DNA of 32,755 bases from a virus, in IMG/VR virus record IMGVR_UViG_3300025870_000042, positions 1-32,755 of that record, one strand, 5' to 3'. Below are positions 17,156 through 23,211 of the stretch, one piece after another. Both the position numbers and the translations under genes were made by a program. The notes under the pieces are model-generated. The model was not told where the DNA came from, did not search any database, and worked only from the letters and a program-made list of their open reading frames with translations. The stretch's first letter is position 1. The number at the start of each line of letters is the position of its first letter.

Positions 17156-17382
17156 TGGCACAGAATATAAAATCTATTTGTAAAAAGATAGAGACAATAA
17201 AAAATATGGCGGAAAGTTTAAGAGACAATCCGCCATCTGATAAAATATTAGTTAAAAATGCAATTGATTTAATACAATCAGATTGTTTATTAGTTGCGAA
17301 AGCAGAAATTGATTATGAAAATGAAACTATTAAAAACGACCACCATTATGATTATAATGGGGTTGACATTGACGGCCTGTAG
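17155..17382 (+). CDS. Hypothetical protein, 75 aa
   Basis: A soluble 75-residue helical protein starting on the last base of the upstream stop (TAATG). It contains repeated Ile/Leu heptads (IKSICKKIETIKNMAESL) and an acidic Tyr-rich end. Its last 68 nt overlap the start of the lipoprotein gene, one of the larger overlaps in the window. No family is recognised. Confidence 0.62.
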   Translation: MAQNIKSICKKIETIKNMAESLRDNPPSDKILVKNAIDLIQSDCLLVAKAEIDYENETIKNDHHYDYNGVDIDGL

Positions 17383-17824
17383 CACTTCTAGGTCAACTTT
17401 AGGTGCAGGATTAGGTGCAGCTACCACAACTTCGGTATGTGTAGAAATGGGCTTAACGGTAGACCCATATGCTACGGCCGCTTGTGCTGTAGTCGGTGCA
17501 TTTGCAGGTGCTGAAATGTTATACAATTCAGACAAAGATGTTCACAATGCAGTATTTGTAGACCACTTAAATACAACGCCAAGTGGTTCATCTTATACAA
17601 ATTGGTACAATTCTAAAACTGGCAATTCTGGTATTATTCACACAACAAAATCATATAGAGCAGGTCCTATTAAGTGTATAGAATATGACCACACAGTTGA
17701 TATTACTAACAGTTGGCCTTTGATTGGTGTTGGTGGTGTTAATAGAGAAGTCAAATTTGGTACTGCTTGTCAAATGCCTGATGGCCAATGGGTTGAAAAA
17801 CCAAAACAGATAAAGGCACAATGA
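17315..17824 (+). CDS. Predicted lipoprotein with glycine-zipper region
   Basis: A 169-residue protein with a basic N terminus, a hydrophobic core and the lipobox L-T-A-C, so it should be lipid-modified and, in a Gram-negative host, probably sorted to the outer membrane. Residues about 30-65 form a Gly/Ala-rich GAGLGAATTT and AVVGAFAGAEM stretch, like glycine-zipper surface antigens. Three further cysteines occur. Possible starts are ATG 17315 and 17321. Phage lipoproteins often block superinfection or receptor access, but that function is only inferred here. Confidence 0.7.
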   Translation: MKMKLLKTTTIMIIMGLTLTACSTSRSTLGAGLGAATTTSVCVEMGLTVDPYATAACAVVGAFAGAEMLYNSDKDVHNAVFVDHLNTTPSGSSYTNWYNSKTGNSGIIHTTKSYRAGPIKCIEYDHTVDITNSWPLIGVGGVNREVKFGTACQMPDGQWVEKPKQIKAQ

Positions 17825-17970
17825 GTACAGTAGATAGATTGAAACAAGAAAAGATAGATTTAGAAAACGAAAAAGAAATAACAAATAGTCAAGAGAAGTT
17901 AGATTTTCTTGATGACCAAATTTATGAGATTGAAGATTCTCTTAAAAAGTTAGGAGTTGTAAATGTTTGA
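17821..17970 (+). CDS. Small coiled-coil protein, 49 aa
   Basis: A 49-residue, almost entirely charged helical protein with regular Leu/Ile heptads (VDRLKQEKIDLENEKE onwards). Its ATG overlaps the lipoprotein stop (ATGA) and its stop overlaps the next gene by 8 nt. It resembles a short coiled-coil adaptor. Its absence of other features leaves the role open, but the overlap on both sides supports it being a real gene. Confidence 0.65.
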   Translation: MSTVDRLKQEKIDLENEKEITNSQEKLDFLDDQIYEIEDSLKKLGVVNV

Positions 17971-18358
17971 ACCAAAACATACGATAATTAAAAGATACTT
18001 AACGTGGACATTTATTATGATAGTGTTCTTATTAATATCTGGTATCGCAGTAGCGAATGATAATTTTTACACAAAGATTTTGCCTATTGAACCTGATGAG
18101 GTCAATGGTCAATACTGTTTTATTAAAGTAACCATCAAACAAAACGGTGATGAAATAATAAAAGAGGAAGTTATGGAATGTGCTGATGGTAAGAGAAAAG
18201 CAGATGGCCTAGGTTATTGGGACTTATTTGCTCAGTTTTATTATCACAACACAACTAGTATGCCTCAATATTGTCGGCACTATAGCCGACCAGGACACGC
18301 TTTCAAATCAAATGGAACAATGTGTCTTCAACCTAACGGAAAATGGGAGGTCCAATAA
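17963..18358 (+). CDS. Secreted cysteine-containing protein, 131 aa
   Basis: Residues about 11-32 form a signal peptide (LTWTFIMIVFLLISGIAVAND), with likely cleavage after A-V-A. The mature part has four cysteines (near residues 52, 73, 104, 121) that could form two disulfides in the periplasm. A TAGGAGTT ribosome binding site lies before the ATG. It sits between a coiled-coil and a one-TM small gene in the envelope cluster. Unrecognised family. Confidence 0.72.
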   Translation: MFEPKHTIIKRYLTWTFIMIVFLLISGIAVANDNFYTKILPIEPDEVNGQYCFIKVTIKQNGDEIIKEEVMECADGKRKADGLGYWDLFAQFYYHNTTSMPQYCRHYSRPGHAFKSNGTMCLQPNGKWEVQ

Positions 18359-18501
18359 TGATTAAGAATATAATCATACTTTCCCTTGTATTATTAGTAA
18401 TATATGATGTATCAAGTGACCAGGCGCTAGGTTACGTTCAAACCACGCTTGACTTTATACAAGAATTGTTATATGATGTAAAGGAGAGTAAAAACTTATG
18501 A
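18358..18501 (+). CDS. Small membrane or exported protein, 47 aa
   Basis: A 47-residue gene starting on the last base of the previous stop, preceded by a strong GGGAGGT site. The N terminus (IKNIIILSLVLLVIYDV) is one hydrophobic helix; the rest is an amphipathic helix. It overlaps the following lipoprotein gene by 4 nt, and its last third also encodes a near-consensus promoter. Function unknown. Confidence 0.65.
   Translation: MIKNIIILSLVLLVIYDVSSDQALGYVQTTLDFIQELLYDVKESKNL
18449..18477 (+). promoter_or_regulatory. Sigma70-like promoter inside the 47-aa gene
   Basis: TTGACT at 18449-18454 and TATGAT at 18472-18477 with a 17-nt spacer, preceded by GC as in the other promoters. The downstream lipoprotein gene begins 20 nt after the -10 with an AAGGAG site in between. 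It would allow separate expression of the 18498-19852 genes. Confidence 0.7.
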
Positions 18502-19136
18502 TGAGAAAAATGAAAACAAACAAACTAAAGATATTAGGTGTACTTGCTTCGGCGTTGTTATTAAATGCTTGTGCTGGTGGTACCTATAAGATAAAGTCTG
18601 AAAACGGTAAGACAATGAATCAAGTGCCAAAATGGTATATGTCAGATTATTCTGAAAGAAAAGCCTGTGATACTGATTTAATTGGTAAAGAAAAAGACAG
18701 AGAATGTTTATTCGGTGTCGCAACTTCCGTATCACCAGACTTACAACTTGCTATTGAGAAAGCAAAGATGTATGCTAAATCAGAGATTGCTGATATTGTA
18801 GCAGGTGAAATGAACAAACAAAGTAAACAGTTTATTACTGAATTAGGTAAAACTAATACCAAGACAACTGTTTCAGAGGTCGAATCAACATTGGTGAATG
18901 TTATTAAAAATACACCTGTGAGAGGATATGAAATCTGGAAACAAGATGTAACCTTAACAAAACAAGGTTATTACAGAGCTTGGATTGGTATGAGATTACC
19001 ACTTGGTGAATACAATAAGATGTATAACTACACTATTGCAGAAGCTGTTGACGCTTACAACATCAAATCAAAAGCTAATATTGCTTATGACAAGGTGTTA
19101 GAAAATAGTAAAAATGACAATAACAGTATACAGTAA
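18498..19136 (+). CDS. Predicted LPP20-like outer-membrane lipoprotein
   Basis: A 212-residue protein with a basic start, a hydrophobic core and lipobox L-L-N-A-C at about residues 21-25. The mature part has a P-K-W-Y segment, then FGVATSVSPDLQLAIEKAKMYA, which resembles the LPP20-type domain where a conserved G-x-A/S precedes a long helix of Ala and Lys. A strong AAGGAG site precedes the ATGATG start. It is the second lipoprotein in this cluster. Possible roles are envelope modification or superinfection exclusion; the family assignment is moderate. Confidence 0.72.
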   Translation: MMRKMKTNKLKILGVLASALLLNACAGGTYKIKSENGKTMNQVPKWYMSDYSERKACDTDLIGKEKDRECLFGVATSVSPDLQLAIEKAKMYAKSEIADIVAGEMNKQSKQFITELGKTNTKTTVSEVESTLVNVIKNTPVRGYEIWKQDVTLTKQGYYRAWIGMRLPLGEYNKMYNYTIAEAVDAYNIKSKANIAYDKVLENSKNDNNSIQ

Positions 19137-19383
19137 AAATAATTGTACATTTTGTACAAAGGCAAAGGCCTTGTTAAAAGGCCTTGGTCTGGAATACGAA
19201 GAGAAGTCTCTTGAAAAAGACTTTGATTCGGATCCTGTTAAGATGATTGAAGACATTGGTAAACAAGTTAGAACAATGCCTCAAATCAAAATAGACGGTA
19301 AATTAATTGGTGGTTATAATCAGTTAGTAGAACACTTTGAAGATAAAAAACAAGTAAATTTCAAGGGAGAAATAATTGAGTAA
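19114..19383 (+). CDS. Glutaredoxin
   Basis: An 89-residue thioredoxin-fold protein with active site C-T-F-C near residues 11-14 (YSKNNCTFCTKAKALL), the cis-proline T-M-P-Q segment, and the GGYNQL glutathione-binding motif. It probably reduces the C-terminal dithiol of the phage NrdA using host glutathione. It overlaps the lipoprotein gene by 23 nt and the next gene by 8 nt, so it is transcribed with them. Family assignment is strong; the NrdA partner role is inferred. Confidence 0.92.
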   Translation: MTITVYSKNNCTFCTKAKALLKGLGLEYEEKSLEKDFDSDPVKMIEDIGKQVRTMPQIKIDGKLIGGYNQLVEHFEDKKQVNFKGEIIE

Positions 19384-19852
19384 TGACAATATTGTATTCT
19401 TTCCAGAGGCAAAGATTAAAAGAAAAGTCGAAGAAGATAAGCAAAACACCGAGTTTGCTAAAGAACTAAAAAAGAAACAAACTAGAGACTATGTTGAGGC
19501 TCTAGTAGATGAAATAGGATTTGATTTGTTAAAAAGATTTGTTGACGCTGGTGTAAAAACTAAAGAAGTCAACTTTACAAAAGACCTTGCAATACTTATT
19601 GATACTGCTAGAGGTCTATTGTATAGAGATTTTGAAATGGCACATCCAGCTCAATTGTTGAGCGAGAAGATGGTAGACCTAAAGATTAACAAAGATGGTA
19701 ATTTTAGAACTGCTAAGATTACTTACGATATGTTTTTAAGTAAACCTGGAAGACCAATTACAGGATTATCTAAAGACTTAAAAAAAGAGTTAGATTATTT
19801 GAGGCAAGGTGGTGATATGTTTGAATCAGACTTTGATTTAGATGATGATTAA
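19376..19852 (+). CDS. Hypothetical protein, 158 aa, TTG start
   Basis: A 158-residue protein. The best start is TTG at 19376, with an AAGGGAGA site about 6 nt upstream; the first in-frame ATG codons lie deep in the protein. The N terminus is basic and helical after an NIVFFPEAKIKRK stretch, the centre contains a hydrophobic helix pair, and the C terminus is very acidic (DMFESDFDLDDD). An acidic C-terminal tail is common in DNA-mimicking or polymerase/clamp-interacting proteins, but no family is recognised. Confidence 0.75.
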   Translation: MSNDNIVFFPEAKIKRKVEEDKQNTEFAKELKKKQTRDYVEALVDEIGFDLLKRFVDAGVKTKEVNFTKDLAILIDTARGLLYRDFEMAHPAQLLSEKMVDLKINKDGNFRTAKITYDMFLSKPGRPITGLSKDLKKELDYLRQGGDMFESDFDLDDD

Positions 19853-19977
19853 AGAATTCGGGAGGACACACAACATATGTTCGCTGTGTACTCTGAATGG
19901 TGTAGTGACCTTAACACAATGATAGGAGAACAATTATGTTTGACTTAATAACAAATATCTTTAAAGGAGATACAAAT

Positions 19978-20241
19978 ATGGCTAGAACAAAGCTAACTAA
20001 AACTGAAAAGATTAGAAATCTTTTTTCAAAAGGTTCAGACGTTTCTTGGAAACAATTAAGAAACACTTATGACCTTAAATCACCAGCTGCAATGGTTGGT
20101 AAATTAAGAAACGAAGGAATGATGATTTATGAAAATAGGTCTTCAAAAGGCGTTTCATACAGAGTAGGAACACCATCAAAAGCTGTTATCGCAGCTGGTA
20201 TTACTGCTGTATTCGGTAAGCAAGTAGCTTACTCAGCATAA
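19978..20241 (+). CDS. Small winged-helix/HTH-like DNA-binding protein
   Basis: An 87-residue basic protein: residues 6-50 look like a helix-turn-helix (IRNLFSKGSDVSWKQLRNTY, then SPAAMVGKLRNEG), followed by a beta wing-like YENRSSKGVSYRV segment, and an Ala/Gly-rich C-terminal tail. A strong AAAGGAGATAC site precedes ATG 19978. An in-frame ATG at 19936, with its own TAGGAG site, would add 14 residues, so two forms may be made. It stands alone before a strong GC hairpin, suggesting abundant, independently expressed protein. The exact function (transcription factor or nucleoid-like protein) is inferred. Confidence 0.75.
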   Translation: MARTKLTKTEKIRNLFSKGSDVSWKQLRNTYDLKSPAAMVGKLRNEGMMIYENRSSKGVSYRVGTPSKAVIAAGITAVFGKQVAYSA

Positions 20242-20247
20242 ATTTGA

Positions 20248-20275
20248 GGAAGGGCGGCTTTCGGGTCGCCCTTTC
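20248..20275 (+). terminator. Strong GC hairpin, probable terminator
   Basis: The arms GGAAGGGCGGC and GTCGCCCTTTC pair over 11 bp (with two G-U pairs) around a TTTCGG loop, 7 nt after the stop of the DNA-binding protein. No long T tract follows, so it may be a weak terminator or a processing/stability hairpin. Confidence 0.6.
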
Positions 20276-20299
20276 CAATTAATTAACAAAAAGGTTTTT

Positions 20300-20494
20300 A
20301 TGTCAAGTGTTGATGATAGAGATAATGATAAAAGTTTTGAGAATGAACAATCTACGGTTACAATACCATTAAGAGAATACGATAAATTAAAAGAACAAAC
20401 AAATTATATTACAGACCCTAGTCTTATATCAGTTATAGACAAATTAGAGGAACTTGTAAGAGCATTGAGAAAACACATTGTCAGAAAGTATTAA
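20300..20494 (+). CDS. Hypothetical protein, 64 aa
   Basis: A 64-residue charged protein with an AAAAAGG leader before the ATG. The first 20 residues are acidic and probably disordered; the rest contains STVTIPLREYDKLKEQ and a C-terminal amphipathic helix rich in Leu and Arg. It overlaps the next gene. No recognised family. Confidence 0.65.
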   Translation: MSSVDDRDNDKSFENEQSTVTIPLREYDKLKEQTNYITDPSLISVIDKLEELVRALRKHIVRKY

Positions 20495-20702
20495 ACTAGA
20501 GAAAATTGATAGAACGATTATGGCAATAGGTGTAAATAACAAAAATAGTAAGATGACTCGTAAGGTTGATACCTATGAGTATGAGACATTAGCTGAATGT
20601 ATTAGAAGTGACCAAGTACCAGCGAGTGAATTAGCAGAAATCTTTACAGATAAGACCTACTACAATTGGTACAAAAAGAAGTACCTAAATAAGTATAAAT
20701 AA
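20478..20702 (+). CDS. Hypothetical protein, 74 aa
   Basis: The frame can start at TTG 20478 (overlapping the previous gene) or ATG 20520; neither has a decisive ribosome binding site. It contains a helical DTYEYETLAECIRSDQ region and ends with a basic, Tyr-rich YYNWYKKKYLNKYK tail suited to nucleic-acid contact. Its final codons overlap a T4-type late promoter octamer. Function unknown. Confidence 0.6.
   Translation: MSESIKLEKIDRTIMAIGVNNKNSKMTRKVDTYEYETLAECIRSDQVPASELAEIFTDKTYYNWYKKKYLNKYK
20694..20701 (+). promoter_or_regulatory. T4-type late promoter octamer
   Basis: The sequence TATAAATA matches the late promoter consensus recognised by the phage sigma factor gp55. It lies 28 nt upstream of ATG 20729, with a GGAGATA site in between, so it could drive the conserved protein at 20729 as a late gene. 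Confidence 0.7.
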
Positions 20703-20728
20703 TAGAAGAAACCGAATTGGAGATAATT

Positions 20729-21271
20729 ATGGCACAAGACGATAGAAACATTATGGAACATCAACAGAGACTAGGTATTATGCCTAAACAAAGTATGCAG
20801 AGTGGTCAAGGTACCAATGCAAATCAAGAACCGTTGATTTCAGAAATTTTAACAAAAGTAAATAACGCTAAAGACAAAACAAAGAAGATTGCTGTTTTAA
20901 GAGAACACAATACTCCGGCTTTAAGAATGATTCTTAAAGGTGCATTTGACCCTAATATCAAATGGCAACTACCAACTGGTACACCACCTTACATTGCTAA
21001 CGAAGCACCATTAGGTACTGAACATACAATGTTGAATATAGAATCAAAAAAACTATGGCATTTTGTTGAAGGCGCTGACGCAGAAACTACAAAAACTCAA
21101 AAAGAAACTATGTTTATTCAAGTATTAGAAGGCTTGCATAAGAGTGACGCAGAGGTCTTATTAAATATGAAAGATAAGAAACTGAACAAGAAATATAAGG
21201 GTTTAACCGAATCAGTAGTCAAGGAAGCGTTTGGTTGGAACGACCAATTCTATAAACCAGAACAAAAATAG
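20729..21271 (+). CDS. Conserved T4-like phage protein (DUF6433-type)
   Basis: A 180-residue protein. The stretch AVLREHNTPALRMILKGAFDP followed by LPTGTPPYIANEAP is characteristic of a protein conserved in T4-like cyano- and pelagiphages, which I recall as DUF6433; the function is not established. The start ATG 20729 has a GGAGATAATT site; an in-frame TTG at 20717 would add four residues. A late promoter octamer lies just upstream, so it may be a virion or late assembly protein. Confidence 0.8.
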   Translation: MAQDDRNIMEHQQRLGIMPKQSMQSGQGTNANQEPLISEILTKVNNAKDKTKKIAVLREHNTPALRMILKGAFDPNIKWQLPTGTPPYIANEAPLGTEHTMLNIESKKLWHFVEGADAETTKTQKETMFIQVLEGLHKSDAEVLLNMKDKKLNKKYKGLTESVVKEAFGWNDQFYKPEQK

Positions 21272-21353
21272 AACATTTTTCTATAAAATCTGTAAAAATA
21301 GAACATTTTTCTCTAAAATGTATAAAAATAGTGCTTTTTTTCTATAAAAAGTG
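21264..21353 (+). repeat. Three tandem 30-bp AT-rich repeats
   Basis: Three copies begin with AAAAATAG at 21264, 21294 and 21324, with exact 30-nt periodicity. Copies 1 and 2 share AAAAATAGAACATTTTTCT; copy 3 diverges to AAAAATAGTGCTTTTTTTCT. Each contains an A5...T5 inverted element. They overlap the last codons of the preceding gene and end at a -35 box, so they may be operator or UP-like elements. Confidence 0.85.
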
Positions 21354-21354
21354 C

Positions 21355-21383
21355 TTGCCTTTAGTGTGCTGGTGGTGTATAGT
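21355..21383 (+). promoter_or_regulatory. Sigma70-like promoter (GCTTGCCT type)
   Basis: TTGCCT at 21355-21360 and TATAGT at 21378-21383 with a 17-nt spacer, immediately after the 30-bp repeats. A late octamer follows 5 nt downstream, so the 21416 gene appears to have stacked early and late promoters. Confidence 0.75.
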
Positions 21384-21388
21384 GTACC

Positions 21389-21396
21389 TATAAATA
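21389..21396 (+). promoter_or_regulatory. T4-type late promoter octamer, stacked on an early promoter
   Basis: TATAAATA at 21389-21396 lies 6 nt after the early -10 box and 20 nt before ATG 21416, with an ATAGGAG site between. It would allow the secreted-protein operon to be expressed late as well as early. Confidence 0.7.
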
Positions 21397-21415
21397 ACTA
21401 ATAGGAGTTTATATT

Positions 21416-21736
21416 ATGAAAACATTGATAGTATTTTTAACGATATTATGGTTTGGTTTAACCGCCTTAAATAATTCAGTTAAAGCAGATGAGTATGACA
21501 CAGCAGTAATAGGTCACGTTATACAAACTACGGTTCAAGGTGGCACAGTTGACACCTCTGTACTAGAGGCAGAAATACAAAAGTTGGCTTATAACTTTGC
21601 AACAGAAATGACCTTTGTTATACAAAAGAACTTACCAAATATCTTGGAAAGTTTAGCTGCAAATATGAGGCAAAATGCCGATAAGGCATATAAATGCAAA
21701 TTACTTGAAGGAGGCTCCTATGAATGTAAAGACTAA
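21416..21736 (+). CDS. Secreted protein, 106 aa
   Basis: Residues 1-24 form a signal peptide (TLIVFLTILWFGLTALNNSVKAD) with likely cleavage after V-K-A. The mature part is mostly helical, with one pair of cysteines near the C terminus (KCKLLEGGSYEC) that could form a disulfide in the periplasm. It has an ATAGGAG site and both early and late promoter elements upstream. Family and function unknown; a lysis or envelope role is possible given the SprT-like and glucosaminidase genes that follow. Confidence 0.72.
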   Translation: MKTLIVFLTILWFGLTALNNSVKADEYDTAVIGHVIQTTVQGGTVDTSVLEAEIQKLAYNFATEMTFVIQKNLPNILESLAANMRQNADKAYKCKLLEGGSYECKD

Positions 21737-21739
21737 TTT

Positions 21740-22156
21740 ATGCCAAGACTCACAAGTAAAAAACTTAAAGTTAAAAAATTTATCAAAAGAGGTTTAAATG
21801 CCTCTGGCGATAGACAATATAGAACTACATACAAAGCAATCAAACAGTATTTTAAGTATATCAACGAGGGAATGTTTGACGGTTTATTATCACCGTTTAA
21901 CGAAGTTGAAATCAAAAATTTGGCTAGACAAAAATGTGTCGGTCAAGTTATTACGTGGGAGTGGAAGAGAAAAGGTACTAGAAGATACCATCTTGAAATG
22001 TTACCAAAGTATCCAAGCTTTCAATACTTCCTTGATACGTTGTGCCACGAAATGGTGCACCTATATCAAATGCAGAATTTGGGAGACACAGGAAATCATA
22101 ATGCATTATTCTGGTCTTTTGAAAAACGAGCAAAGACCCTTGGTCTTGGCTTATAA
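21740..22156 (+). CDS. SprT-like zinc metallopeptidase domain protein
   Basis: A 138-residue protein containing the zinc-binding HExxH motif in LCHEMVHLYQMQN, followed by a G-N-H-N-A-L-F-W segment that provides the third His, as in SprT/Spartan-like domains. The N-terminal 20 residues are very basic. Spartan-type proteins act on DNA-protein crosslinks in cellular organisms; phage versions are uncharacterised. No signal peptide is visible, so it should act in the cytoplasm. It starts 3 nt after the previous stop. Confidence 0.82.
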   Translation: MPRLTSKKLKVKKFIKRGLNASGDRQYRTTYKAIKQYFKYINEGMFDGLLSPFNEVEIKNLARQKCVGQVITWEWKRKGTRRYHLEMLPKYPSFQYFLDTLCHEMVHLYQMQNLGDTGNHNALFWSFEKRAKTLGLGL

Positions 22157-22186
22157 TATAACCAACAAGTGAGAGAGAAATATATA

Positions 22187-22507
22187 ATGAGAAAAACTAA
22201 AGAACTAGACCATCACCTTAAGCACATCATCAATAACGTTGTCACAACACTAGAAAAGTTTGAAACTTCAAAAGAAAAGAAGATTACTTACTATACTGGT
22301 AATTGGTCAACAGATGTAGCCGCTAACTTCACAGAAAAACAATCTGAAAAAATCTTTAAGAAGATGAATAAGATTATGGAAAATAATCCTAATGTGATGT
22401 TTTTACAAAAACGTATGAAACCTATTTCAGTTGGTAGTTGGTCAGAATATGGCGAACAAGAGCCATATGATATTACTGGTTTTGAATACATAGCATTAAA
22501 GAGGTAG
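22187..22507 (+). CDS. Hypothetical protein, 106 aa
   Basis: A basic, soluble 106-residue protein. I chose ATG 22187 with a GAGAGAG leader; a GTG at 22169 would add six residues. It has an N-terminal helix rich in His and Lys, a W-S-T-D-V-A-A segment, then a helix pair, and ends with a strand-like FEYIALKR. No family is recognised. The next gene follows after 1 nt. Confidence 0.68.
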   Translation: MRKTKELDHHLKHIINNVVTTLEKFETSKEKKITYYTGNWSTDVAANFTEKQSEKIFKKMNKIMENNPNVMFLQKRMKPISVGSWSEYGEQEPYDITGFEYIALKR

Positions 22508-22508
22508 T

Positions 22509-23198
22509 ATGGTAAAAAAAATAAAAAACGAACTTAATAAGAAATTGCCAGGAGTTTGGTTATGGACAAAAAGACTTTTTTGGTCATTGATAGTTGTAGT
22601 GGCCGTCTTTGCTACAGGAACTTTCTATCCAAATCCCATATCAACAAAATGGGCAAACGAAGATTTAAGAAAACAACACACGGCTTGGGCACAAAACCTA
22701 GGTTTGGTTTCAAAAGAAATGAAATACAAAACAGATAATGAGTTTGTAAAAGAACTTGGCTATTGTGTTGATTATCTTAACTTTACTACACCAGTTGACA
22801 AGAGAGTACCTATTCAAATGTTAGTAGGTCAAGCAGTATTAGAATCTGGTTGGGGTAAATCTAGGTTTGCTAAAGAGGCAAACAATCTATTTGGTATCAG
22901 AGTATTTAAATCAACAGCAAGACATTTACTACCAGAGGGTATGACTAAATGGCCTGGTTGGGGTGTAAGAGTGTTTGATACTAAATGTGATTCAGTAAAA
23001 GAGTATATAAGATTACTCAATGAGCATCCTGCTTACGAAGACTTTAGAGTTTTAAGAACCAAAATGTGGGCAAAAAACCAAAAGTTAGATTCAGTTGAAC
23101 TCATCAAAACTTTAAAAGCATTTTCTACAACCGAAGACTATGCTAAAAGAGTTATCAATATGATGACAAAGATTGAAAAAGTACAATCAACAAAGTAA
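22509..23198 (+). CDS. Membrane-anchored glucosaminidase (peptidoglycan hydrolase)
   Basis: A 229-residue protein. Residues about 19-40 (WTKRLFWSLIVVVAVFATGTFY) form an N-terminal membrane anchor or signal-anchor-release segment. The rest is a FlgJ/Bax-type N-acetylglucosaminidase domain with VGQAVLESGWGKSRFA (containing the catalytic Glu) followed by NNLFGIRVF, and a later YAKRVINMM close. It would cleave peptidoglycan from the periplasmic side and may be the endolysin or a lysis partner. An AAGAGG site precedes the ATG. The gene is followed by a late-type promoter element. Confidence 0.85.
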   Translation: MVKKIKNELNKKLPGVWLWTKRLFWSLIVVVAVFATGTFYPNPISTKWANEDLRKQHTAWAQNLGLVSKEMKYKTDNEFVKELGYCVDYLNFTTPVDKRVPIQMLVGQAVLESGWGKSRFAKEANNLFGIRVFKSTARHLLPEGMTKWPGWGVRVFDTKCDSVKEYIRLLNEHPAYEDFRVLRTKMWAKNQKLDSVELIKTLKAFSTTEDYAKRVINMMTKIEKVQSTK

Positions 23199-23206
23199 GA
23201 TAAATA
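23199..23206 (+). promoter_or_regulatory. Variant late promoter octamer (GATAAATA)
   Basis: GATAAATA differs from the late consensus at one position. It starts on the last base of the stop codon region of the glucosaminidase gene, and the ATG of the next gene begins 5 nt after it, so the predicted +1 would be the A of that ATG. This matches exactly the geometry at 32163. Confidence 0.5.
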
Positions 23207-23211
23207 ATACT

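Noticed and set aside
19877-19948. 23-codon ORF with a GGGAGG site upstream
   Set aside because: Too short to support as a gene by sequence alone; it could be a leader peptide for the DNA-binding-like gene.
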